A stretch of DNA of 64,000 nucleotides from positions 7,006,001 through 7,070,000 of the forward strand of contig NW_027331831.1 in the NCBI RefSeq assembly GCF_033568475.1. Reading direction: 5' to 3'. Source of the stretch: Henckelia pumila. Lineage: Eukaryota; Streptophyta; Magnoliopsida; Lamiales; Gesneriaceae. The notes under the pieces were generated by a model, which had not been told where the DNA came from, did not search any database, and worked only from the letters and a program-made list of their open reading frames with translations. This document shows positions 1 to 11,235 of this stretch, in pieces. How positions within the stretch are numbered: position 1 is the stretch's first letter; each line of letters begins with the position of its first letter. The translations under genes were made by a program, and so were the position numbers.

Positions 1-944
1 GTAAAATCAGCTCAACTTCAGAAAATGGACAGCAACTCAAATATGACCGTTGCAACTTCAGAAAGTGTCCAGAAACATCTCAAACGGTCATATTATTGAA
101 TCTAACGTTTATATCATTCTTGGAGATATAAATACAACACTTTGAAGGCAAAACAAGAGAAGAGAATGGAGATTCAAAGTGTGGGCAGTCTACATGAAGA
201 AAACAAGCTAGAATGAGAGCAAGCCCAAGGTGTGAAGAACAACATCAGAATTCTTGAGCGTAAGCAGCCTTAGTTCTTCACACCCAACTCACTCACATAT
301 TCGAGAGATGTATTCATAGATTAGTTGAGTGAAAGTCTTAGGACAAAGACATTAAATATTGTGTTTGTAGTCTTGGCATAAGAGACGTTAAACAATATGC
401 GGATTGTGAGGTTGAGACCTACAATCGTGAGTGGCTAGGAGTTCTTGTTTAGGCATTCGATAAGTCCTAAATTGGATTGTGTTCGTACAAATGAGTTTGT
501 ATAAATCAAAGTCTTCTAGTGGATCATTCCGAGGTGGAAGAAGGGATGACGTAGGAGATTGAGCTCCGAACATCCATAAACAAATCCGTATCTATTTATT
601 GCATTTACTTTCTTATTGCCACTGTTTTTAAGATGCATTGTTGAAACATTTTATGTGTTCTTCATAGACCTAAATATTACACACAAAGTGTTTGATAAAA
701 TGCTTCAACCAAACTGTTTTTATTATTTGAACTTGCATTATTTCAAATGACTTTCAAAATGTTTATTTGGTTTCTACGAAGGATTATTTTAAGTGTATTC
801 CGCTTGGTTTGAAAACCAAACTCGATATAATTCATCGGTGCTCGGTTTAATTTTGAACATTTCAAGAACGGGCTATTGTAGCTCTAAAATATTTTTAAGT
901 GTGTATTCATCCCCCCCCTCTACACACGTATTTCGATCCTAACA
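1..944 (+). mobile_element. Partial Ty1/copia (Sirevirus-like) LTR, 5' side cut by window edge
   Basis: No coding sequence is present. The stretch ends in a C-run, a short CTCTACA-type segment and GATCCTAACA at 935-944, a terminus I recall from Sirevirus-type copia LTRs, so the LTR reads on the plus strand. A TATA-like box lies near 124-134. The sequence that follows (945 onward) is host DNA, because it matches the second copy of a local duplication at 21862. The LTR start and any internal region lie outside the window, so it could be a solo LTR or the 3' LTR of a larger element. Fossil; no date is possible without its partner. Confidence 0.7.
124..134 (+). promoter_or_regulatory. TATA-like box of the partial LTR
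   Basis: GATATAAATAC lies about 810 bp before the LTR end, a usual spacing for a copia U3/R boundary. It would drive transcription toward higher coordinates. Activity is not shown. Confidence 0.5.
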
Positions 945-974
945 GTTAGATTAATACCCAAATTTGATTAATTA

Positions 975-1777
975 TGAAAGGAAATAATGGTTGCACATAA
1001 ACAGTTTGAGGTGTTGTCACAAGGTGTTGACAACACCTACTATAACACCTTGAGTAATTTGCAGCGGAAAATAATTTTAAGCGTGTATAAAAAATAAGCA
1101 ACCAAATAAATAGACTCAAATAAATTAAGCAAGAGTATAAAATACTCTTGCAGCGCCTCAGGGCAAAACTTCACTAGAAAATTTTTCAAAGAGTTTTACA
1201 ACCCTAAAACTAGTGATTATTGTAAAAATTCAATTTCTCAAAACAATTGAGAAATAAAGAGTAAAAGTTCTCCTAAAAATTCTATGTGGAATAGAATAAA
1301 GAAAACGAAATAAGGAGAAGAAAATCTTTGTTGCCAAAACTCGTGTTCATCACACTTTTCGATTATTGATCTTCAAGTGTTCTTCAATGCTTCAAGGCAA
1401 CACACGACCGATACAAGATTTTCCAAAGATCTTCAGAATTCTCTCGTGTACTTCAAGTTTTTTTGGTAAATCTTACGGTCTCTCTCTGTGTATCTCCCTT
1501 TTCTTTGTGCACGCATATCTTCAATAAAAATACCAAAAATCCTTCTTTAGAATGTTTCCTTGTAGGCGTAGGACTCTAGATCTTGATCAAGATAAATCTA
1601 CACAATAAGGAATTAAATCAATAGATATACGATAATACCATAATCTGATAAACTTAATCATATTTCAAATCAAGTTACTCAAAGAAATAAATAACTTCAT
1701 GTCCAAGAAAGGCAAAAGATAATAAATAAAATCTTTTTCAAAATAGGATGATTTTAAGGAATAAAATATTCCTTTCA
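975..1777 (-). repeat. 3' LTR of the Sirevirus (left copy)
   Basis: 803 bp, starting TGAAAGG and ending CCTTTCA, near-identical to 10183-10985. It contains one copy of the nested GGTGTTG/CAACACC palindrome at 1009-1053. Target duplication AATTA is at 970-974. Confidence 0.93.
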
Positions 1778-2125
1778 ATCTTCACCTTTTTGCCTTTCTG
1801 GACAAAACACAACGAAACTCCCCCTTAATCAAAAAATCCCCCTGAATAAATTCTCCCCCTAAGTATAAGCAGAGCTGTTGTCATAAGATGTTGGCAACAT
1901 CTAGCTATGACACCTCAAATCAGAAAGCATAAGTGCAAGGAGAAATAAACATATGAAACAACAGATCAAACACCAAAACAGTTTTGATTAGGGTCAGAGC
2001 AAATCAGAGCAAGAGCAACAAAACTTTTAACCTAAAATAAAAACAAATAAACTAGTAAAACCAAAAACTACGATTAAAATTGATTGCTCTCTGAGTCAAC
2101 TTCTTCACTTCCTTCTCCCCCTTTT
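1778..2125 (-). other. Sirevirus polypurine-tract region with multiple PPT-like motifs
   Basis: Read on the minus strand, the bases next to the 3' LTR are purine-rich (AAAAAGGTGAAGA). Further upstream are several G-runs of the AGGGGGAGA type, visible on the plus strand as C-runs near 1822-1827, 1841-1845, 1854-1858 and 2116-2120. Repeated PPT-like boxes are a described Sirevirus trait. One nested palindrome lies at 1875-1916. Confidence 0.75.
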
Positions 2126-2158
2126 TGTTCAGAAGGGCCAGCTCTACTTAAAAGAGAC

Positions 2159-4037
2159 TCATAGTGAGCCTTTAAACCCTTCGTAGTAGGCAAGGTCAGC
2201 TTTTACTTGTGCAATCTTCTGCTCAGCATGCACCAATTGAGCTTGAATGAACGTCGAATCAACAGCTTGAGCAGCAGAAGGGGGTACAAAAACAGCAGCA
2301 GCAGAGGAGGTGTTGGCAGCACCTTCCATGACACCTGTATAATCAGCAGTCTCAGACCAAGGAAGGTCTATCTTCCTATTTCCTTTGAGCAATGCCGGTG
2401 CAATCTTTAGCAACTCCCCAGGCTTAATAAGTTCTTCATCATCATCCTTCTCAATCTCTTGAGACGGCAACATAGAGTAAATGAGTGATGGATAAGGCAA
2501 CTTCAAAGTAGGTTGAGCGCCGTCTGCAAATGCCATGACTGTGTCAAACACGAGTCGGCCATAATTGAAAGCAATTCCAGTACCAATAGCATACAAGACA
2601 GGGGCTTGATGCTTGGTAACCACACTGGAATTTCCAGATGGAGTCCAGGTCTTCACGGCAGTTTTATGAAGAACAGAGTAAAAGGACGTAAGCTTGACTG
2701 CTGACAATTTCTTAGGATGTGCTGGGTACGCAGTGGCATGCCCCCCCAGTGATGACAGATATAATCTCATCCATGGTTGGTAGAGCAGCATCATCAGAGG
2801 CAGGAGTTTGAAGGAATCCATTTATAATGGCAGGGCTGAAAGAGAAGATCTGCCCTCGCACATAAACTTTCCCATACTTCATGTATCTTGAATCCCTCAC
2901 AGCTTCAGTGAGATTGCAGTAAAACTCACGCACAATCTCTTTGCAATACGAACCAGCAGTAGTAACAGTAGACATAAGGTTCCTTACCTCAAAAAATTTC
3001 ACCATATTTTGAGCTACATAGCTCTCCATATCAATGTTATGCTCTTCCAGAAACTCTCTATCAGCATAATTCTCCCAGCGATCAGCAATTTCCTTGGAAT
3101 AAAAAGCAGATGAATAGGACGAATTTACCCGATACTCTTCTCCTAAGGTGTTGACCAAGGTGACGGCAACACCTTCCTCAGCACCTTCCTCTTCTTCTTC
3201 AGAGTTATCAGAATCTGACTCTTCTTCCAACTCATTCTCAGCATCTGAATCTTCACTCGAATCAGAGCTGGAACTATCAAAAGGTTGAGGGCGATTGTCA
3301 GCATATTCCTGAAGCATCTCTTCATCAGGTTCATCCTCGGATTGTGGAACAGGAGCAGTAGCAGTGGATATAGGCTTCTTGCCTTTTGACTTCTTCATTT
3401 TAGCCATAAACTGGGCTATAGACATTTCTTCATCATCGGACGGAGCAGGAATATCAGTATATGTCTTCTCAAAATTAGCAGCAGATGCGGATGCATCTTT
3501 TTCATCAGCAGCAACAGGGGATTCTGACTCTGAAGAGTCACTATCAGATGATGAACTCCCCTTTGACTTTTCTTCAGATTCAAATGGAACGAGAATGGTT
3601 GGAACAGAGGGTTCCATTGCACTTTCTTTTCCCCTCTTTCGATGTACCAACTTAAAATCTTCATCGAAGCTCGCATCACCAGATGAAAATTCGGTGTCAA
3701 CCAAAAAAGGTCTTGATGGTTGACCCTTCCCACGAAAACGCTTCGATGCCGTGTAATCAGGATTGTAGCCTGCTTGTCTCTTTGATCTACGGGTTAAGGG
3801 TTTCGTAGGAAACACCTTATTCAGCACAGACATATCAGGCAAATTTTCTACATCGATTTCATTGTCTGGCTCTCCTAGAGCGATGGAGTCCAAAGGCACT
3901 GGTTCTTCGGCAACAGGGACAATTGCTTGTTCAACCACGGGGTGTGGTGATGTAGGTGTTGTGACACCTTTTGTAGCATCTTCAGTGTAGCCCATCTCAG
4001 AACGGATATCATGTGAATCAAAACTTTTTCCTGCCAT
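2159..4037 (-). pseudogene. Third ORF of the Sirevirus (env-like / plant transposon protein domain region)
   Basis: The region lies between pol and the polypurine tracts, where some Sireviruses carry an extra ORF often called env-like. The predicted product has a basic nuclear-localisation-like stretch (TRRSKRQAGYNPDYTASKRF), a long Ser/Asp/Glu-rich acidic segment, then a folded part resembling the domain annotated in plants as 'putative plant transposon protein' (motifs EHNIDMESY, REFYCNLTEA, KVYVRGQIFSFSPAIINGFL). No convincing signal peptide or envelope-type membrane segment is visible, so an envelope role is doubtful. Treated as a fossil; it looks broken at about one place. Confidence 0.65.
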
Positions 4038-5077
4038 TTGAATACGTGAGAACGAAAGGCAAAAAATGACAACTAGGGCACAAGAATCAGAGAGTCAGAA
4101 TATTGAGGTGCAAGACGAAACAAGGAGAGAACTTATTTCCAAAAACAGATAAGAACATAAATATAAAAGGCACCAAATCTTTCCTATTCTTACTTAGAAT
4201 CTGAGTAGGCCCCAACAGTAATAAAGTTCCTAACGGTAACAAAAAAAGGAACGGTAACAAATCCGATTTAATTAGGCAATAAATCCCTTTGGTTTCCTCC
4301 GATAATTTTGGCCCAAATATTTCACCAAATATTTCCAAATTTAACTCTTCATCAGAATTTAACACCACTGAAAAAAAATCCAATCACATTCAAATTCAAA
4401 AATTCAGAGGATAGGGCAAAAATCACAAATTTTGTTCGATCGGAATTCATAACCTTTTGGCCAAAGATATTCACAAATCAAAATATGCATGTCCTAATTA
4501 TGTCTAAAACATAATGCGACATAAACTTAAAATGCAATTATGTGCACAAATAATATGTTGACAAGCGAGGTGTTATCCACGATGTTGGCAACATCTTCCA
4601 GCAACACTTCAGGATTCAAAAAACTTAACTTCCTCTTTCAATATTTTACAGAAGTGGTAGCCTGCACACTAAAGGAACGATCTTCAATTGGACCCCTCTA
4701 GGTAGCTTTTTCCATTTGCTTCTGATTATCAACCAAATGTGATGATTGATTTAATTCAAGCTTAATCATTTCGTTCTTTTGTTATTCTGATATGCAAAGT
4801 CATTTTTCATTTGGGACATGATCATGGAATATACGAACGTTCCTCCACTACTACGTGACTTAGTCAGAACTTTTCTTCAATTAATCCATATTAAGCTGTA
4901 AAATATTTTGCACAGAATCCTGAGTGAAAACCAGTCAATGGTTACAAAGTATCCAACACATCACTAAACAGAATGAATGCATGTATGCAAAAATGCCTAA
5001 GATCCTAAGAGTGCTCATGCATAAAAAGGTGTTGTCACAGGGTGTTGGCAACACTCCTGACAACATCTAAGTTCTGT
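4038..5077. other. Sirevirus internal non-coding spacer between RNase H and third ORF
   Basis: No gene is supported here. The stretch holds two copies of the element's nested palindrome (about 4567-4609 and 5027-5068) and is otherwise AT-rich with short shadow ORFs. Confidence 0.6.
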
Positions 5078-6600
5078 CTATAATGCACACATACGAGACT
5101 TTCTTAAACTGGAAAATCTCTCGAAATCCAAAGCTTTTGTGAATATATCAGCTAATTGGTTATTAGTTCCAAAAAACTCAATTAAGATTATGCTTTTCTT
5201 GACCAAATCTCGAATGAAGTGATGTATAATGTCAATGTGTTTGGTTCGAGAGTGTTGTACTGGATTTTTGGATATATCAATGACACTAGAATTATCACAG
5301 TATACAATATGAGTATCACTCTTAATTCCATAATCATTCAACATTTGATTCATCCATAGGAGTTGGGAGCAACAACTACCAACAACAACATACTCAGACT
5401 CGGCAGTAGAGAGTGAAACACAGTTTTGTTTCTTACTGTACCATGACACTAAGTTATTCCCCAAATAAAAACATCCTCCCGAAGTACTCTTCCTCTCATC
5501 TAAATCCCCAGCCCCATCAGCATCACTAAACCCTAACAAATTCGAATTGGTTTCTTTAGTGTACCACAAATCCAAATTCAAAGTTCCAGCCACATACTTC
5601 AGTATACGTTTTACGGCCTTTAGGTGAGTGATTTTTGGGTTAGACTGGTATCTAGCACACAAACAAACACTATACATGATATCTGGTCTAGTAGCACTCA
5701 AATACAAAAGACTACCAATCATGCTTCTATAGAGGGTGTTGTCAACACCTTCGGCAACATTCTCCCTAGACAGCTTTTCATTAGACCCCATAGGTGTGCA
5801 CATGTGCTTAGTGTTATCATTCAGAAACTTCTTTACGAGATTTTTAGCATACTTGCTTTGACACAGAAATATACCATCATGCATTTGTTTTACTTGCAAG
5901 CCCAAGAAGTAAGTTAACTCTCCAATCATGCTCATCTCAAATGTAGAAGACATGCACTTCACAAAATCATCAACTAGTTTATCATTTGAAGCACAAAATA
6001 TTATATCATCCACATAAATTTGGCAAATTAAGATATTACCTTGAGACTTTTGCACAAACAAGGTCTTATCAACTTCACCTCTTTTGAAACCAATATTGAG
6101 CAAGTACTCAGTAAGTCTCCCATACCATGCACGTGGTGCTTGCTTCAATCCATACAATGCCTTTTTCAACTTATATACATAGTCAAGATGATTTGGATCC
6201 TCAAAACCCTTAGGTTGTTTCACACAGATTTCTTCAATTAGGATCTCATTTAAAAAGGCACTTTTTACATTCATTTGAAAAAGTTTCATTCCCATGTAAC
6301 ATGAAACAGCAAACAAAAGTTGGACAGACTCAATGCGGGCTACATGAGCAAAGGTTTCATCAAAATCCACCCCTTCAACCTGTGTATACTCTTGAGCTAC
6401 CAACCTAGCTTTATTTCTAATGATGTTTCCCGACTCATCAGTTTTATTTTTGAAAATCCATTTAGTTCCTATGACATTTCCATGAGCAGGACACGGTACC
6501 AGGTACCAAACATCATTCCTCACAAATTTTTCTAACTCTTCGTGCATAGCATTGAACCCAAATTCATCTTTTAATGCTTCTTCAACCTTTTTGGGTTCAA
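5078..6600 (-). pseudogene. Sirevirus reverse transcriptase and RNase H region
   Basis: Copia RT motifs are clear: GTKWIFKNK, KARLVAQ, QMNVKSAFLN, KKALYGLKQAPRAWY and the catalytic box IYVDDIIF. The RNase H part follows with SDADGAGDLDERKSTSG, VSLSTAESEYV and the terminal QLADIFTKAL motif. Together they would copy element RNA into DNA. One nested palindrome copy falls within the region at about 5734-5760. Fossil. Confidence 0.9.
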
Positions 6601-7148
6601 TGTTTGACACGAAACAGGAAAAATGTACCTGAGAATACGTAGAACTCATGCATAACAAACCTACCATCTTTCGATAATCCACTTTCTCTTTCCTTCGAGT
6701 TTGCAAGTCTCCATGCACATCTCCAATAACCTGTGAGGTTGGGTGATTCTTCTGAATTCTGCTTGGAACATTCTTTCCAGTTTCATTTACCTCACTATTT
6801 TCATCAATATTCTCATCAGTAGTCTTTTCAACTATTGATTCTGGATTTTCTGTAGGAGGTGTTGTCGGAGGTGTTGGCAACACTCCTTTGACAATATCTA
6901 TATTTCCAGAATTATCCAGCAGATCATCAACATCATCCTCAGCTGTTTTCTTCTTTAGATCTGCAGAATCATCAAAAACAACATTAATTGACTCAAAAAT
7001 AGTCCTTGTTCTCAAGTTATACATCCTATAAGCTCGGCTATTTGATGAATATCCTAAGAACATGCACTTATCACTCTTTGCATCAAATTTAGCAAGATGA
7101 TCTCTATCATTCAAAACGTGACATACACATCCAAAAACATAAAAATAT

Positions 7149-7860
7149 TTAAGGTTTGGCCTCTTTCCCATGAGAATCATAGGAGGTCATAATAGTATCA
7201 TTCCTCAAATAGACTCTATTTGAAATATGACATGCAGTATTCAAGGCTTCAGCCCAAAAACGTTTTGAAATATTTTTAGAACTTAGCATCACTCTTGTCA
7301 TTTCTTGCAAAGTCCTATTTTTCCTTTCGGCAATCCCATTTTGTTGTGGAGTTTTAGGGGCAGAAAATTTATGAGAAATACCTTTCTTATCACACAAGCT
7401 AGCAAAAGAAGAGTTTTCGAACTCCTTACCATGATCAGTACGAATTCTGATTACCTTCAGATTGTATAGGTTCGAAATCTTAGTGAGCAGCTTCTTGAAT
7501 GCATCATATGTGTCCGATTTTTCTCTCAGAAAGTTTACCCAAGTATATCGTGAAAAATCATCCACACAAACAAAAGAGTATTTCTTACCACCGAAACTTT
7601 CAACATCCATTGGACCCATCAAGTCCATATGTAAAAGTTCAAGGCAGCGTGTTGTCACAGATGTTGGCAACACCTCGTGTGACACCTAGTCTGTTTCCCT
7701 TTCTGACATGCTTCACACACAAATGGAATACCAGATTTTAAGTTAGGCATACCTCTCACAACATCTAACTTACTCAAGTTCTTTAATGTCTTGAAATTTG
7801 CATGACCCAATTTTTGATGCCATAAATCAAACTCATTAACTTTGGTGTGTCTACAAGCCA
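7149..7860 (-). pseudogene. Sirevirus integrase region
   Basis: The zinc-binding HHCC head is visible (LWHQKLGHANF ... CEACQKGKQ), followed by the catalytic core with LHMDLMGPM, the DHGKEFENSSF box and TPQQNGIAERKNRTL, typical of copia integrases. A nested palindrome lies at 7649-7687 within the coding strand. The connector region between integrase and RT (about 6600-7149) is low in recognisable motifs. Fossil. Confidence 0.88.
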
Positions 7861-8129
7861 TCTCTTCTCCAAGTTGATAGCAGTTGTTGGATGACCTAGT
7901 ACCTGTCATGACACAGAGATTTGATTCATCAAAAACTTTGCATAATTTCTTATCAAATTGCACATGCAAATTATCATCACAAAGTTGGCTTATGCTTATT
8001 AGATTCGCGGTTAATCCTTCAACATGAAGCACATTGCGAAGCTTGGGTAGACCAGCAACATTCAGAGTCCCTTTTCCGACAATGTTTCCCTTTGAACCTC
8101 CTCCATAGGTTACTTTTCCACTTTTCTGT

Positions 8130-8215
8130 TCAACATAATTAGAGAGAAACTTCTTGGAATCTGTCATGTGACGAGAGCTACCGCTATCAAAGTACCATGC
8201 ACCTGAAACATTAAT
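8130..8215 (-). pseudogene. Sirevirus aspartic protease active-site region
   Basis: The protein reads WYFDSGSSRHMT around 8170-8205, the D-S-G-S/C active-site box of copia proteases, placed just after the zinc knuckle and before the integrase head. Fossil. Confidence 0.8.
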
Positions 8216-8339
8216 TCTCAAAGCAGTATAAATCATATGACATTGAATATCAGCTTTTGGTACCCAAATCTTTCTTACATAAGATCTGTTTCTAGGGATG
8301 TTGTGGGGAGGTGTTGGCAACACCTTAGATGCAGATCTA

Positions 8340-10140
8340 TACCTGTAGTCTTTCTGCAGCTTAAAACAGTATGGTTTAATGTGACCAGGTCTATGACAGT
8401 AGTGACAAATGTACTTACGTTTCCTTCTAGACTTTGAAGGGGCAGTAGGCTGTGGCTTTGATTTTGGAGGATCAACTGGTAAGGCCTTTTTGCTTGAGCT
8501 TTCTGTACTGCTACTTTCCTTGACAAACACAGGCCCTTTCGAACTTTCTCCAATCTCAAATATGCTGTTTTCAAAACCTAAACCAGCCGTACCATCTCTT
8601 CCCATCATGAGTAGAGAATCAAGCTTGGAGGTGCTTGAGTTGAACTTAGCCAATGTAGTTTTTGCCTTTCCGAGTTCTTCCTTCATTTGGCTTAACTCGA
8701 TGTCTTTCTTACTCAGCATGACTTCCAGCCTTGACACATCAGCCTTTAAATCAGAATTTTCCTTTGAAAGGATAGTATTCACTTTATTCCTTTCGATCCA
8801 ATCAGTATGTAATTCTTCAAACATCATCCGAGCTTCTTCTATGGACATTGTCTCTTCACCTGTATCATTATCACACATATTATCAATAATGGAGGAATTT
8901 AAACAAACTGACCTTTGGGAGATGTTGCGGCCAGGTGTGGCAACACCTGCGGCAACACCTAAAGGATTTACTTGAAATTTCTTCTTGCTATCCAATAAGA
9001 CAGATAAGGCAGTGTGACTCTCTTCATCTTTATGTTCTTCTTCTTCTGACTCCTCATCACTTAAAGACGTGTTCATCCCTTTCCTAAGCGTGTTGGCACA
9101 CTAGTTTGCATAGTGTCCAAATCCTTGACATGCATGACATTGAACAGTGTCCAACTTCTTTGGAACAACCTTCTTTTTCCCTTCCGAAGTAATTCGAGGC
9201 TTAGGAGTATCAGTAGGCTTCCTTGGTGACTCTTATGGTCCAGTAATCATTAGGGGCTTGTTGGAGAACATTGGAGCTTTGAGTTTTTGATCCGTCTTTC
9301 TTGACTCTTTCATCCTCTTCAAATAATCATTGAATTTCCTAGTCATGAGAGAGATCAAATCATCTTCTAAATCAGATTGATGAACTTCTTGATGGAATTG
9401 AATATATTCCTCATATGAAGGCTTTGAAGCTTGAAGAGCTATTGACTTTCCTTTATCCTTCTCTTGCTCTTTATTGTTCATCTCAAAAACTTGAAGAATG
9501 CTTATCAATTCAGTCATCTTCATCTTTGAAGTGTCTTTTACTTCTTCAAGCGCCCAAATCTTCCCATTGAATCTTTTAGGCAAGGAACGAAGAACCTTGT
9601 TCACCATGGCTTCACTAGCAATAGGTCCTCCAAGAGCATGCGCCTCTGTACTATCTCCCTAAGTTTTTTATCATAATCAGCAATAGTCTCATTCTCATCC
9701 ATCCTGATATTTTCAAATCTTGTGTTTAACAGTCTCAATCTTGTTCTTCTCACGCTATCAGTTCCTTCACAGTGTTCTTGAAGAGCATCCCATGCATCCT
9801 TAGCAATAGTGCAGTCAGATATGATCCCATACATCCTCATATCTACAGTTGCAAAAATTGCATTGAGTGCTTTAGCATTGTAGCTTGAACTTTGTGTTTC
9901 CTCGGTAGTCCAAGTTTCTTCTTTCTTGATGATATAGTCTCCATCTTCATCTTTCGTCGTTGGAGGAGTCCAACCAGTCAGAATACTTTGCCAAGCACGA
10001 ACATCCATAGCCTTAATAGTATATCGGATCCTATTCTTCCATAGTGCATAATTCGTGTCATCAAGAACTGGAGGTTTCAAGAACGAGTTCGCAACAGACG
10101 ATGAGTCCATCTTTTCCCTGTAATAAAATAAGCAAACCAA
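8340..10140 (-). pseudogene. Sirevirus gag region
   Basis: The N-terminal part has the copia gag signature (LDDTNYALWKNRIRYTIKA, WDALQEHCEGT, RFENIRMDENETIADYDKKL). A coiled-coil-like charged segment follows, and a zinc knuckle with CHYCHRPGHIKPYC lies near 8360-8410. A large gag with an added coiled-coil region is usual for Sireviruses. Fossil with a few breaks. Confidence 0.85.
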
Positions 10141-10167
10141 GATCAGTTCTTAGTGTATCAAGAAGAT

Positions 10168-10180
10168 GGCTCTGATGCCA
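10168..10180 (-). other. Sirevirus primer binding site (initiator tRNA-Met type)
   Basis: On the minus strand TGGCATCAGAGCC stands 2 bp from the 5' LTR end. It matches the usual plant copia site TGGTATCAGAGC with one difference, and confirms the minus orientation. Confidence 0.88.
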
Positions 10181-10182
10181 CT

Positions 10183-10985
10183 TGAAAAGAAATAATGGTT
10201 GCACATAAACAGTTTGAGGTGTTATCACAAGGTGTTGACAATACCTATTATAACACCTTGAGTAATTTGCAGCGGAAAATAATTTTAAGCGTGTATAAAA
10301 AATAAGCAGCCAAATAAATAGACTCAAATAAATTAAGCAAGAGTATAAAATACTCTTGCAGCGCCTCAGGGCAAAACTTCACTAAAAAAATTTTCAAAGA
10401 GTTTTACAACCCTAAAACTAGTGATTATTGTAAAAATTCAATTTCTCAAAATAATTGAGAAATAAAGAGTAAAAGTTCTCCTAAAAATTCTATGTGGAAT
10501 AGAATAAAGAAAACGAAATAAGGAGAAGAAAATCTTTGTTGCCAAAACACGTGTTCATCACACTTTTCGATTATTGATCTTCAAGTGTTCTTCAATGCTT
10601 CAAGGCAACACACGACCGATACAAGCTTTTCCAAAGATCTTCAGAATTCTCTCGTGTACTTCAAGTTCTTTTGATAAATCTCACGGTCTCTCTCTGTGTA
10701 TCTCTCTTTTCCTTATGCACGCATATCTTCAATAAAAAGACCAAGAATTTTTCTTTAGAATGTTTCCTTGTAGGCGTAGGACTCTAGATCTTGATCAAGA
10801 TAAATCTACATAATAAGGAATTAAATCAATAGATATACGATAATACCATAATCTGATAAACTTAATCATATTTCAAATCAAGTTACTCAAAGAAATAAAT
10901 AACTTAATGTCCAAGAAAGGCAAAAGATAATAAATAAAATATTTTTCAAAATAGGATGATTTTAAGGAATAAAATATTCCTTTCA
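10183..10985 (-). repeat. 5' LTR of the Sirevirus (right copy)
   Basis: 803 bp, TGAAAAG to CCTTTCA, about 97% identical to the left LTR by eye. It carries the palindrome at 10217-10259. The AATTA target duplication follows at 10986-10990. Confidence 0.93.
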
Positions 10986-11235
10986 AATTAATTAAATCAG
11001 AAACAACACAATCTCATCGACTCAGATTACCAGTTTTACTATCTTCCCGAAAAATAAAGATTTTTTTACTGTTATACTATAATTCTTGTATCAATTATCA
11101 TATATATGATCCATAATGATAATCCAAATCGTATTGAATTCGACTTATCAATATTTTTTTCAACACGAAAATAATTTTTTTTCCACTAGTATTCAAACAT
11201 ATATAGCTCTTCGTTTTATATCACACTAAAACTAT
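10986..11235. repeat. Host DNA, middle segment of duplication copy A
   Basis: This unique-looking AT-rich DNA matches 21888-22110 closely by eye. Together with 945-974 and 17668-18246 it forms copy A of a repeat that flanks the PIN gene. It was split first or second by two copia insertions. No gene is seen. Confidence 0.8.

Larger units (their letters stand above)
1009..10259. repeat. Dispersed nested-palindrome family (about 13 copies) within the Sirevirus
   Basis: Imperfect copies of GGTGTTG(tcac) ... GGTGTTGGCAACACC ... (gtga)CAACACC occur near 1009-1053, 1875-1916, 2307-2336, 3146-3188, 3954-3970, 4567-4609, 5027-5068, 5734-5760, 6855-6893, 7649-7687, 8297-8326, 8921-8960 and 10217-10259. 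Each is about 20-45 bp and can fold into a stem. They lie in LTRs, spacers and coding regions alike. No copy was seen in the neighbouring copia element or host genes. Confidence 0.85.
975..10985 (-). mobile_element. Sirevirus-type Ty1/copia retrotransposon, about 10 kb
   Basis: The element is bounded by two 803 bp LTRs beginning TGAAA and ending TTTCA, flanked by the 5 bp target duplication AATTA (970-974 and 10986-10990). On the minus strand the order is 5' LTR, initiator-Met primer site, gag with a zinc knuckle, protease, integrase, reverse transcriptase, RNase H, a third ORF, polypurine tracts and 3' LTR. The integrase-before-RT order marks Ty1/copia; the extra ORF and several GGGGGAGA-type tracts mark the Sirevirus lineage. 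The LTRs differ at roughly 23 of 803 sites by eye (about 3%), suggesting an insertion about 1-2 million years ago under common plant rates. It is full length but has a few reading-frame breaks, so it looks dead. Confidence 0.93.

Noticed and set aside
3364-3723. Plus-strand Ser/Asp-rich ORF
   Set aside because: It is the antisense shadow of the acidic repeat region of the Sirevirus third ORF.
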